From Betaproteobacteria bacterium (lineage in GTDB: Bacteria; Pseudomonadota; Gammaproteobacteria; Burkholderiales; SG8-39), in the NCBI GenBank assembly GCA_019237595.1, contig JAFAGU010000203.1, positions 1-11,962 on the forward strand: 11,962 bases of DNA, read 5' to 3'. Of this stretch, positions 1 through 6,004 are shown piece after piece. The notes below the pieces were generated by a model that ran no database searches, was not told the origin of the DNA, and worked only from the letters and a program-made list of their open reading frames with translations. A program made the translations under genes and the position numbers. Position 1 is the first letter of the stretch. Each line of letters opens with the position of its first letter.

Positions 1-528
1 GACGAAGGCGACCGCATCGTCGATGACCGCGATCTTCTGGTGCTGGCAACCGGCGACCGGATGGGTGTCGTCGTAGCGGATATGCACCCTGCGCGCGGGC
101 TTCCATCCGAAGCCGTAGAGCGGCGGGAGCTCGCGATCGGCGCCGAACACCACCGGGTAATCCCAGTTCAACACGCGCACGTGCAGGCCGGGGCGACGGC
201 GCACGAGGTAGTTGAGGAATTCGCCGAGGACCGCCGGCGGGCCCCCGGCCTCCACCGCGTCGAAGTGCAGCCGCGTCTGGCTGTTGAAATCCCACGCGAG
301 GAGGGTGATCGATCGCCGTGCGCGCAGCGCCGCCTTGTAGAACGCCTTGAAATAGGCCTCGGCGTCCACGAGCAGCGCGAGGCGGTTCGCTCGCGCCACC
401 GCACAGCAGTTCCGGCCGACGTGGAGGAGGCTGCGCGGCGGCAGCTCGCTCGCCGCCTGGAGCGCGGGCGTCGGCGCGGCGCGCCGCCCTTTCGCTTCGC
501 GCTCGCGCATGTAGACGACGCGGCCCAC
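1..528 (-). CDS. Phospholipase D/cardiolipin synthase-like protein, N-terminal part (cut by window edge)
   Basis: Only the first 176 codons are visible; the frame is open to base 1. Residues 56-90 (including TLLAWDFNSQTRLHF) look like the start of a PLD phosphodiesterase domain. Residues 163-170 (HQKIAVID) form the first HxKxxxxD catalytic motif; the second motif expected in this family would lie beyond the edge. Such enzymes cleave or transfer phosphatidyl groups through a phosphohistidine intermediate, usually at the inner membrane (family knowledge). The start chosen is a GTG at 528-526, because GAGGAAAG lies 7 bases upstream and overlaps the TGA of the preceding gene. An in-frame ATG at 510 is the alternative. 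It is the second gene of an operon with the secreted protein at 542-1324, and the tight junction suggests coupled translation. Whether it is a true cardiolipin synthase or another PLD (for example with a C-terminal membrane domain) cannot be seen. Confidence 0.85.
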   Translation of the reverse strand, partial: MGRVVYMREREAKGRRAAPTPALQAASELPPRSLLHVGRNCCAVARANRLALLVDAEAYFKAFYKAALRARRSITLLAWDFNSQTRLHFDAVEAGGPPAVLGEFLNYLVRRRPGLHVRVLNWDYPVVFGADRELPPLYGFGWKPARRVHIRYDDTHPVAGCQHQKIAVIDDAVAFV

Positions 529-541
529 GAAGCGGCTTTCC

Positions 542-1324
542 TCAGCGCCGGCCCTGGATCTGGGCGGCGGGAGAAACCTGCTGCTGCATCTGCGCGGCGG
601 GCGAGGGCTGGTTGTTCGCGCTCGCGCCGGCCGGAGCCCCGAGGAAGGTCTGCGGGACCGGCAGGTCGCTCGCGTTGCCGCGGAAAGGTGTATCGCTCGT
701 GTTGTGGAGCTGCGGCGCGCCGCCTGCGGCAGCGCTCGCTCCCGGGAGAGCCGCGCTCGCGCCGACGCTCGCGGCGCCGGAGGTCGCGGGAAGCGCCCCG
801 ACCGGCACCTGGAACACCTGCAGAGCCGGCGTGCCGGCGATCGCGCCGGACGAAGCGACCTGCACGCCGTTCGAAGCCGCGGCCGGCGCGGCGGTCACGA
901 GCGCGGTTACCGGCGAGACCGTTCCCGAGGGCGTGACGATCCGCCCTCCGAGAAGCGCGACGCCGATCTGCTGCGGCGTAGGCGCGGAAATGCCGTTCGA
1001 GATGAGCCGCTGGCGCGCCTGCTCGAGTACCTGTGCCACCTGCAGCGCGTTCATGCCCGCCGATGGCGTGAACGTCGCCGTCTGCTGCAAGCCGTCCGGC
1101 GTGATGCCCACGAGCGTCACGGGCGTGCCGAGCGCGAGCCCGTCGGCGAGGCTCTGGAAATTCTGCGGCGAGCCGGCGAAGGCGACGAGCTGCGGGGCGA
1201 GGCGCTGGACCACGACGGACGGGTCTTGGACTTGCGCGATGGCTGGACCGGCGACGACCAAGGACAGCACGAGGAAGCCGCCTGCGGACCTCAGCATGCA
1301 ATACAGCGAGCGAGCGAATGGCAT
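542..1324 (-). CDS. Secreted Ala/Pro/Gln-rich protein of unknown function
   Basis: A 260-residue protein that I do not recognise as a named family. Residues 1-30 form a clear Sec signal peptide: a basic N-region, a hydrophobic core around 15-27, and an AIA-Q cleavage site near 30/31. The mature part has an ordered-looking segment (about 35-130) containing FAGSPQNFQSLADGL and a predicted helix NALQVAQVLEQARQRL followed by APTPQQIGVALLGG. It ends in a low-complexity Ala/Ser/Pro/Gln tail with a short tandem repeat, SPAAQMQ then SPAAQIQ, at 241-256. The ATG at 1324 is preceded by AGGAG 7 bases upstream; an in-frame start 10 codons earlier has no such site and would spoil the signal peptide. Its TGA lies within the ribosome binding site of the PLD-like gene, so the two are probably co-transcribed. 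Location is inferred to be periplasmic or extracellular; the function is unknown. Confidence 0.8.
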   Translation of the reverse strand: MPFARSLYCMLRSAGGFLVLSLVVAGPAIAQVQDPSVVVQRLAPQLVAFAGSPQNFQSLADGLALGTPVTLVGITPDGLQQTATFTPSAGMNALQVAQVLEQARQRLISNGISAPTPQQIGVALLGGRIVTPSGTVSPVTALVTAAPAAASNGVQVASSGAIAGTPALQVFQVPVGALPATSGAASVGASAALPGASAAAGGAPQLHNTSDTPFRGNASDLPVPQTFLGAPAGASANNQPSPAAQMQQQVSPAAQIQGRR

Positions 1325-1376
1325 GGGCTTTCTCCTTTGTGCTCCGCTGAGCAAGCCCGGTGCCCAAAGGCGGATG

Positions 1377-1395
1377 CCGCACTGCCGCAGTGCGG
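1377..1395. promoter_or_regulatory. Perfect 8-bp inverted repeat in divergent intergenic region
   Basis: CCGCACTG at 1377-1384 and its exact complement CAGTGCGG at 1388-1395 are separated by 3 bases. The repeat lies in the roughly 150-bp region between the minus-strand secreted protein (start 1324) and the possible small plus-strand ORF (start 1475). No T-run follows on either strand, so a Rho-independent terminator is unlikely. It could be an operator for a dimeric regulator or a hairpin in the 5' leader of the minus-strand operon. I see no convincing -35/-10 pair nearby. The rest of the spacer shows nothing else I can support. Confidence 0.35.
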
Positions 1396-1474
1396 TGCCG
1401 TCGAGCTTTGCTGGACTAAGTCATTGATCCGTTAGCCCTGCGCCGGTAGGCATAGACGTTGCGTAACGACGCCC

Positions 1475-1621
1475 ATGAAGAAAAAGACGCGCTGGATCGT
1501 TTCGATCGCCGCCGGGGCCGTGGCGCTCCCGGCGGGCTATGCGGCGGGCGTGCTCCTCGGCCAGGAAAATCCGATCGGGCGATTCCTCGCCCTGGCGAAC
1601 GCGCTCGCGCTGACTCCCTAG
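1475..1621 (+). CDS. Possible small single-pass membrane peptide
   Basis: A 48-codon ORF starting MKKKTRW, followed by a hydrophobic stretch at about residues 8-29 rich in Ala, Val, Gly and Leu, then a short polar linker and a second weakly hydrophobic segment ending LALTP. Basic residues before a single hydrophobic helix suggest an N-in membrane peptide or an uncleaved signal anchor. The upstream bases show no good Shine-Dalgarno site, which lowers confidence. Its TAG stop overlaps the TAG stop of the convergent rhomboid gene within the palindrome CTAG (1618-1621), so the two frames end on the same four bases. I do not recognise a family. It may be a real small protein or a chance open frame in GC-rich DNA. 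Confidence 0.45.
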   Translation: MKKKTRWIVSIAAGAVALPAGYAAGVLLGQENPIGRFLALANALALTP

Positions 1622-2193
1622 CGCCGGCGCGAGTAGCGCCGGCGGTATTCGATCATCAGCCAGCCGCCGAGCATCCCGCCGAGGTGGGCGAAGTGCGCCA
1701 CCCCGGCCGCCGTGCCCGTCACGCCGAGAAAAAGCTCGATCGCCGCGAACACGATCACGAACGTGCGCGCCGACATGGGAATCGGCGGAAAAAGCAGCAC
1801 GACGCGGCGCTGGGGGAAATACCAGCCGAAGGCGAGCAGCAGGCCGTAGATACCGCCCGAGGCGCCCACCATCGGCGCGGGCGGCGTGCCCATCGCGGTC
1901 GTGACTATGAGGTGGCAGGCACCGGCGACCACCGCGCTCACGGCGTAGTACCACAGGTAGAAGCGCGAGCCGAAGAGCCGCTCGACGTCGGAGCCGAACA
2001 TGTAGAGGCCGAACATGTTGAAGAAGATGTGCGCGACGCTGCCGTGGAGGAAGCTGTACGTGATGAGCTGCCACAGCTCGAAATTCTCGTCCGGCCAGAG
2101 GGCGAACCACTCGACGAGCGGCAGCCCGCTCGAGTTCTGCGCGAGGAAGACGATGACGTTCGCGACGATGAGCGCTTGCGTGACCGGCGGCAC
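1618..2193 (-). CDS. Rhomboid family intramembrane serine protease
   Basis: A 191-residue protein with the rhomboid core and little else. The catalytic serine is S112 in GASG (110-113), and the partner histidine is H170 in AHLGG near the C-terminus. Residues 41-67 carry the conserved WQLITYSFLH and HIFFNMFGLYMFG signatures (H50, H55 and N59 as oxyanion/active-site helpers), and ERLFGS follows at 71-76. Six hydrophobic segments fit the bacterial six-helix rhomboid fold. Family members cleave transmembrane substrates in the inner membrane; the substrate here is unknown. The start is a GTG at 2193, which gives the usual short N-terminus before the first helix. It lies 4 bases after the stop of the Bug-type gene, with no strong ribosome binding site, so translation is probably coupled. 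The short basic tail RRRYSRRR is cytoplasmic by the positive-inside rule. Confidence 0.95.
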   Translation of the reverse strand: MPPVTQALIVANVIVFLAQNSSGLPLVEWFALWPDENFELWQLITYSFLHGSVAHIFFNMFGLYMFGSDVERLFGSRFYLWYYAVSAVVAGACHLIVTTAMGTPPAPMVGASGGIYGLLLAFGWYFPQRRVVLLFPPIPMSARTFVIVFAAIELFLGVTGTAAGVAHFAHLGGMLGGWLMIEYRRRYSRRR

Positions 2194-2197
2194 GGGC

Positions 2198-3172
2198 CTA
2201 CTCGACCTTCGCGCCGGAATCGCGCACGAGCTTGGACCAGTGCGGCGCTTCGGCCGCGATCTCGGCGTCGAAGGCTTCCGGGGTCTGCGATGGAAGCGCT
2301 TCCATGCCCTGAACGGCGATCTTGTCGCGCACCTCGTTCTTCGTCAGGCCCTTGAACGCGGCGGCGTGGAGCCGATGGACGATGTCCCGGGGCGTGCCCG
2401 CCGGCACGTAGAGGCCGAAGGAGAACGTGAAGTTGTAGCCGGCCAATCCCGCTTCCTCGGCGCCTGGCACGCCGGGCACGGCCGGTGAGGGCTTGGGTTG
2501 CGTCACGGCGAGCGCGCGCACGCGTCCGGCGCGCACGAACCCCATGACGGTGGGCGGCGTCGCGAAGTTGATTTGCGTGTCCCCGGCGATGAGCGACTGC
2601 GTCGCCGGGCCGCCGCCCTTGAACTGCACGGAGGTGAATTTCACGCCGGCGACCGATTCGAAGAGCACCGAGGCGAGGTGCGGCGCCGATCCGTAGCCCG
2701 CCGACGCGTTGAAGAGCTTGCCCGGATTCGCTCTTGCGTGGTCGATCACGTCGCGCAGGCTGCGAAAGGGCGAGTCGTTGTTGACGACGATCACGCACGG
2801 CCCGCGTGCCACGCGGGTCACGCCGGCGAAATCCTTGTCCGAATACCCTGGATTGCGGTAGAGCGCGAGGTTGACCGCCTTGTCGGTGGCGTTGAGCAGC
2901 GTGTAGCCATCGGGCGGCGACTTCGCGACGATTTCCGCCGCGATGTTCCCGCCGGCGCCGGGCTTGTTCTCGACCACGACGGGAACGCCGAGCTCCTTTT
3001 GCAGCTCGTCTGCGGCGACGCGAGAGAGGAAATCGGCCGATCCGCCGGGCGGATAGCCGGTGAAGAGGTGCAGCGGATGGTTCGGGAAACCTTGGGCGGC
3101 GGCCCACTGCGCGCTCGCTTGGGCGGCGCACAAAAGGACGCACTGGGCGAAAGAGACGAACGTGCGAAGCAT
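2198..3172 (-). CDS. Bug/TctC family tripartite tricarboxylate transporter substrate-binding protein
   Basis: A 324-residue protein, the usual length for the family. A Sec signal peptide (start MLRTFVSF, cleavage near AQASAQ, residues 17-22) leads into typical Bug landmarks: FPNHPLHLFTGYPPGGSADFLSR, then LGVPVVVENKPGAGGNIAAE, SPPDGYTLL, YGSAPHLAS and VQFKGGGPATQSLIAGDTQ. These proteins bind carboxylates or related small molecules in the periplasm and either feed TctAB-type transporters or act as sensors. No TctA or TctB gene is visible, so this is an orphan member, as is common in Burkholderiales. The ATG at 3172 is chosen because it yields a proper signal peptide; an in-frame ATG at 3247 would overlap the divergent gene. 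No Shine-Dalgarno site precedes it. The divergent neighbour is an amidohydrolase, which suggests that its ligand may relate to that enzyme's substrate (inference). Confidence 0.95.
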   Translation of the reverse strand: MLRTFVSFAQCVLLCAAQASAQWAAAQGFPNHPLHLFTGYPPGGSADFLSRVAADELQKELGVPVVVENKPGAGGNIAAEIVAKSPPDGYTLLNATDKAVNLALYRNPGYSDKDFAGVTRVARGPCVIVVNNDSPFRSLRDVIDHARANPGKLFNASAGYGSAPHLASVLFESVAGVKFTSVQFKGGGPATQSLIAGDTQINFATPPTVMGFVRAGRVRALAVTQPKPSPAVPGVPGAEEAGLAGYNFTFSFGLYVPAGTPRDIVHRLHAAAFKGLTKNEVRDKIAVQGMEALPSQTPEAFDAEIAAEAPHWSKLVRDSGAKVE

Positions 3173-3177
3173 GGCAA

Positions 3178-3183
3178 ATGATA
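3178..3183 (-). promoter_or_regulatory. Candidate -10 element for the Bug-type gene
   Basis: On the minus strand TATCAT (5 of 6 to TATAAT) lies only 5 bases before the ATG at 3172. No good -35 hexamer is found at the usual distance. If it is used, transcription would begin at or next to the start codon, giving a leaderless message, which would agree with the absent ribosome binding site. The divergent spacer is only 41 bp, so control regions of both genes must overlap it or the coding ends. Confidence 0.2.
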
Positions 3184-3213
3184 GGCTAGGGCAAAGAAAA
3201 GGGGAGGCGGTCC

Positions 3214-4488
3214 ATGCAAACCAGGAGGCAGTTCCTCGCGGGCGCATCGGCGCTCGCGGCTACGAGCGTCGTTTCGCCCGCAAGAGCGGCCATGGGGCCG
3301 AACGACAAGTTCGACCTCGTCGTGAAAGGCGGCGAAGTGCTCGACCCGAGCCAGAAGCTGCGCGCGCGCCGCGACGTCGGTATTCGCTATGGCCTCGTCG
3401 AGGCGCTCGAGGCGGACATCCCGGCCGAGCGCGCGAACCGCGTGCTCGATGCCGGCGGGCGGCTCGTCGTTCCGGGCCTCATCGACCTCCACGCCCACAC
3501 GTATCCCTACGGGTCGGCGATCGGCATTCCCGCGGACGAGCTCGTGCCCTTCCAGGGCACGACGACGGTCGTATCGGCGGGCGATGCGGGCGCGAACAAC
3601 TTCGCCGCCTTCCGCCGCCACATCGTCGCGCAGACGCGCACGCGGATGTACGCCTTCGTGCACATCGCGAACATCGGCCTCGCCGGCTTCCCGGTTCCCG
3701 AGCTCTTCAACATCAGCTACGCCGATCCGGCCGCCGCCGCGCGGGCGCTCGCCGAAAACTCGGACATCGCCCTCGGCGTCAAGGTGCGCATGTCCGAAAA
3801 CGTGATCGCGCGGCACGGCATCGAGCCGCTCAAGCGGGCGATCGCCGCGTGCCAGCTCTCCGGCACGAACGGCAAGGTGATGTGCCACATCGGCGGCGTG
3901 CAGACGCGCGAGCTCATGAGCGAGATCCTCGATACGCTGCGCGCCAGCGATGTCCTCACGCACGCGTTCTCCGGCGCGCCGAACGACGCCGGGCAGGGCA
4001 CCAACATCGTCCAGGACGGCAAGCTCCTGCCCGCCGCGGTCGCAGCAAAGAAGCGCGGCGTGGTCTTCGACATCGGGCACGGCGGCGGCAGCTTCGACTA
4101 CACGGTGGCTGAAGCCGCGATAGCGCAGGGCGTCGGGCCGGACACGATTTCCTCCGATATCCACGTCTTCTCCGGCAACACGCCCGGGATGCCGTACCTC
4201 ACGTGGGTGATGAGCAAGTTCCTGAACATGGGCTTCACGCTCGAGCAGGTGGTGGCGATGGCGACGAGCGCGCCCGCGCGCGTCATCAACCGGGTCGCGA
4301 AGCTCGGCACGCTGCAGGCGGGCGCACCGGGCGATCTCTCGATCCTCGAGGTAGTGGAGGGTCCCGTGACCTTCGTCGACACGCGCAACAACAAGCGCGA
4401 AGGCAAGGTCCACCTGCGGCCGTGGCAGACCGTCGCCGGCGGCGTGCCGTTCGGGCGGCCCTACAACAACCCGTTCAGCGTGCGCTGA
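3214..4488 (+). CDS. Tat-exported amidohydrolase/deacetylase family metallohydrolase
   Basis: A 424-residue amidohydrolase-superfamily enzyme. The N-terminus TRRQFLAG with a hydrophobic Ala-rich stretch and an ARA cleavage site (about residue 25) is a twin-arginine signal, implying that the folded metalloprotein is exported to the periplasm. The TIM-barrel metal ligands are visible: H93 and H95 in DLHAHTY, the bridging K190 in GVKVRMSE (normally carboxylated), H225 in CHIGG, H250 in THAFSG and D315 in SSDIH. The C-terminal part returns to the small beta domain (GTLQAGAPGDLSIL). The pattern fits the dihydroorotase-like amidohydrolase/deacetylase subgroup, which hydrolyses amide bonds of N-acyl or cyclic substrates; the substrate cannot be read from sequence. 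GGAGG lies 6 bases before the ATG. The gene is divergent from the Bug binding protein and convergent with the thioesterase (7 bases apart). Periplasmic export is unusual for this subgroup. Confidence 0.93.
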   Translation: MQTRRQFLAGASALAATSVVSPARAAMGPNDKFDLVVKGGEVLDPSQKLRARRDVGIRYGLVEALEADIPAERANRVLDAGGRLVVPGLIDLHAHTYPYGSAIGIPADELVPFQGTTTVVSAGDAGANNFAAFRRHIVAQTRTRMYAFVHIANIGLAGFPVPELFNISYADPAAAARALAENSDIALGVKVRMSENVIARHGIEPLKRAIAACQLSGTNGKVMCHIGGVQTRELMSEILDTLRASDVLTHAFSGAPNDAGQGTNIVQDGKLLPAAVAAKKRGVVFDIGHGGGSFDYTVAEAAIAQGVGPDTISSDIHVFSGNTPGMPYLTWVMSKFLNMGFTLEQVVAMATSAPARVINRVAKLGTLQAGAPGDLSILEVVEGPVTFVDTRNNKREGKVHLRPWQTVAGGVPFGRPYNNPFSVR

Positions 4489-4495
4489 TCGCAGC

Positions 4496-4885
4496 CTAGA
4501 GGATCATCTGCGTCTGGATGGTGAGGGAAAGGAGCTTTCCCTTCTCGTCCGTGACGCGCGTCTGCCACACCTGCGTTCGGCGGCCCTTGTGGAGCGGCGT
4601 GGATTCGGCGCGCACCTTGCCCGCCGACGCGGCGGAGAAGAAGTTCGTCTTCGACTCCATCGTTGCGGTCGCCTTGCCGGCTTCGGGGTTTGCCTTCAGG
4701 TGGCATAGCGTTCCCACCGCGCCGGCGGTGTCGGCGAGCGCCATGAGCGTTCCGCCGTGGATCGCGCCGCCCAGGGTGGCGACTTCCTCGCGGATCTCGA
4801 GCTCCGCCACCACGCGCTCGGGCGTCGCCTCGGCGAAATGGATGCCGAGATGCTTCACCAGGCCCTTGACCAGTCCGTGCTCCAT
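4496..4885 (-). CDS. PaaI-type hotdog-fold thioesterase
   Basis: A 129-residue single hotdog-domain protein, typical in length for the PaaI/YdiI group. The central helix motif GGAIHGGTLMALADTAGA (39-56) carries the HGG turn, with D52 at the usual catalytic acid position. Following strands include KATATMESKTNFFSA and TQVWQTRVTDEKGKLLS. Such enzymes hydrolyse acyl-CoA thioesters in the cytoplasm, often for aromatic or hydroxyaryl acyl groups; the substrate is not determined. The ATG at 4885 is preceded by GGAAGGAAT about 4 bases upstream, and the start matches family alignment. The longer reading frame upstream runs into the divergent small gene and is not credible. It appears monocistronic, with 36 bases to the divergent small exported protein. 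Confidence 0.92.
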   Translation of the reverse strand: MEHGLVKGLVKHLGIHFAEATPERVVAELEIREEVATLGGAIHGGTLMALADTAGAVGTLCHLKANPEAGKATATMESKTNFFSAASAGKVRAESTPLHKGRRTQVWQTRVTDEKGKLLSLTIQTQMIL

Positions 4886-4921
4886 CGGTATTCCTTCCGC
4901 GGTGTGATGCGTTATTGGAGC

Positions 4922-5218
4922 ATGGGACGGCCTTCCTTCCTCGTTATTTCCGCCGCCGCTGCGTTCGTCGTCGCGGCAGGCCCGACTGCGGTTGCGCAGA
5001 CCGCTACCGCGCCGGAGGCCGGTGTACCCCGGGAGCGGCAGATCGACCGTCCACCGCGTCCGGAGCGCGTGGCACGCGCACGCGAGCGTTGCAAGGCCGA
5101 GCGCGGGGTCGACTGCGATAGCCCCGAGGGCCTGCGCGAGTGGGAGCTGCAGGACCGCTCCCGGCAGGAGGCGGTGCAGCAGGGTTCGAGGCACATCGTT
5201 ACCGTCCCGCGCCGCTAG
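4922..5218 (+). CDS. Small exported two-cysteine protein (paralogue A)
   Basis: A 98-residue protein with a Sec signal peptide (residues 1-25, cleavage near AVA-Q). A proline- and arginine-rich linker is followed by a conserved block at 52-85: RARERC, then RGVDCD, then EGLREW and DRSR. Cysteines C57 and C65 are eight residues apart, near W74. The same block occurs at exactly the same residue numbers in the protein at 8934-9296, with 23 of 34 residues identical, so the two are paralogues and the start choices support each other. A GGAG sits only one base before this ATG; an in-frame ATG at 4904 is an alternative start. The product is probably periplasmic, and the cysteines could form a disulphide or bind a ligand (inference). 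I do not recognise a named family. It lies 36 bases from the divergent thioesterase and 123 bases before pqiA. Confidence 0.75.
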   Translation: MGRPSFLVISAAAAFVVAAGPTAVAQTATAPEAGVPRERQIDRPPRPERVARARERCKAERGVDCDSPEGLREWELQDRSRQEAVQQGSRHIVTVPRR

Positions 5219-5341
5219 CCGTCGAGCTCCGGTAGCGCCGGCCTTCGATGCGCTTCATGGCAAGTAATAGAGCAGATAGCGCATTGGGAGCTCTCGGTTC
5301 GGAAACATTCGGGGAACGAACATTGCAAGTCGACACCCGGA

Positions 5342-6004
5342 ATGGACCGCCGGGAAGAGCCGATCGTGTGCTGCCCGACCTGCGGGCTCAGCCAGCGGCT
5401 CGGGCCGGTGCCGCCGCGCCATGCCGCGCTCTGCGCGCGCTGCGGCTCGACGCTCGACACGGCGCGCGCGCCGAGCGTGATCCCGACGGTGGCGTGCTCG
5501 CTCGCCGCGCTAATTTTCTACGTCCCGGCGAACATCTTCCCCGTGCTCACGATGCAGCGCTACGGGCTCTATTCCGAGGCGACGGTGTGGCAGGGCGTGG
5601 TCGAGCTCGCGCGCATGGGCTACTGGTTCATTGCCGCGGTGGTTTTCATGGCGAGCATCGCCGTGCCGCTCTTCAAGCTGCTCGCGCTCTTCTTCCTCAG
5701 CGCAACGGCGACGCTTCGCACGCGTCGCTGGCGGCGAGAGCGCACGCTTCTCTACCGCGCGATCGACATCGTGGGCCCTTGGGCGATGCTGGATGTCTTC
5801 CTGCTCGCGATCCTCGTCGCGCTCGTGCGCCTGGGCTCGCTCGCGACCGTACTCCCGGGACGCGGCATGCTCGCCTTTGCCTGCGTCGTGGTGCTGACGC
5901 TCCTCGCGTCCTCGTTCTTCGATCCCAGGCTCATCTGGCAGGGGTACGGCGAGGCGGAAAAGCATTACCGGCGACGGACGGCAGGCGCGGAGGCGAACGC
6001 ATGA
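5342..6004 (+). CDS. pqiA: PqiA family inner-membrane protein, single-domain form
   Basis: A 220-residue protein with one PqiA domain; E. coli PqiA carries two and is about twice as long. The N-terminus has a zinc-ribbon-like pair, C11/C14 (CPTC) and C31/C34 (CARC). Four hydrophobic segments follow at about 45-68, 94-120, 140-166 and 176-192, with the family signatures YVPANIFPV (60-68) and GPWAMLDVF (145-153). PqiA proteins partner with MCE-domain PqiB proteins and are thought to pass lipids or other hydrophobic molecules between the inner membrane and the periplasmic MCE tunnel. The ATG at 5342 gives the CxxC ribbon near the N-terminus; only a weak CGGA precedes it. The stop overlaps the next start as ATGA, showing a coupled operon. 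The 123-bp upstream spacer contains AACATTC and AACATTG repeats but no clear promoter. Confidence 0.92.
   Translation: MDRREEPIVCCPTCGLSQRLGPVPPRHAALCARCGSTLDTARAPSVIPTVACSLAALIFYVPANIFPVLTMQRYGLYSEATVWQGVVELARMGYWFIAAVVFMASIAVPLFKLLALFFLSATATLRTRRWRRERTLLYRAIDIVGPWAMLDVFLLAILVALVRLGSLATVLPGRGMLAFACVVVLTLLASSFFDPRLIWQGYGEAEKHYRRRTAGAEANA

Noticed and set aside
40..936. Long plus-strand open frame opposite the PLD-like and secreted-protein genes
   Set aside because: The translation is Arg/Ala-rich with no domain pattern, and it lies antisense to two genes with clear motifs and ribosome binding sites; a GC-rich shadow frame.
168..1382. 404-codon minus-strand open frame across both left-edge genes
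   Set aside because: Off-frame reading of the secreted protein and PLD-like genes; its Arg/Ser/Ala-rich composition lacks any signal peptide or motif.
1938..3143. Long minus-strand open frame across the rhomboid and Bug genes
   Set aside because: It is out of frame with both recognisable proteins and is strongly arginine-rich, as expected from shifted GC-rich codons.
2818..4413. 531-codon open frame antisense to the amidohydrolase
   Set aside because: The opposite strand encodes a protein with the full set of metal ligands; the antisense product shows only His/Arg/Val-rich shadow composition.
5248..6000. In-frame N-terminal extension of pqiB starting at 5248
   Set aside because: The extension reads pqiA out of frame. 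The true pqiB start is the ATG at 6001, which overlaps the pqiA stop and directly precedes the basic N-terminus and membrane helix.
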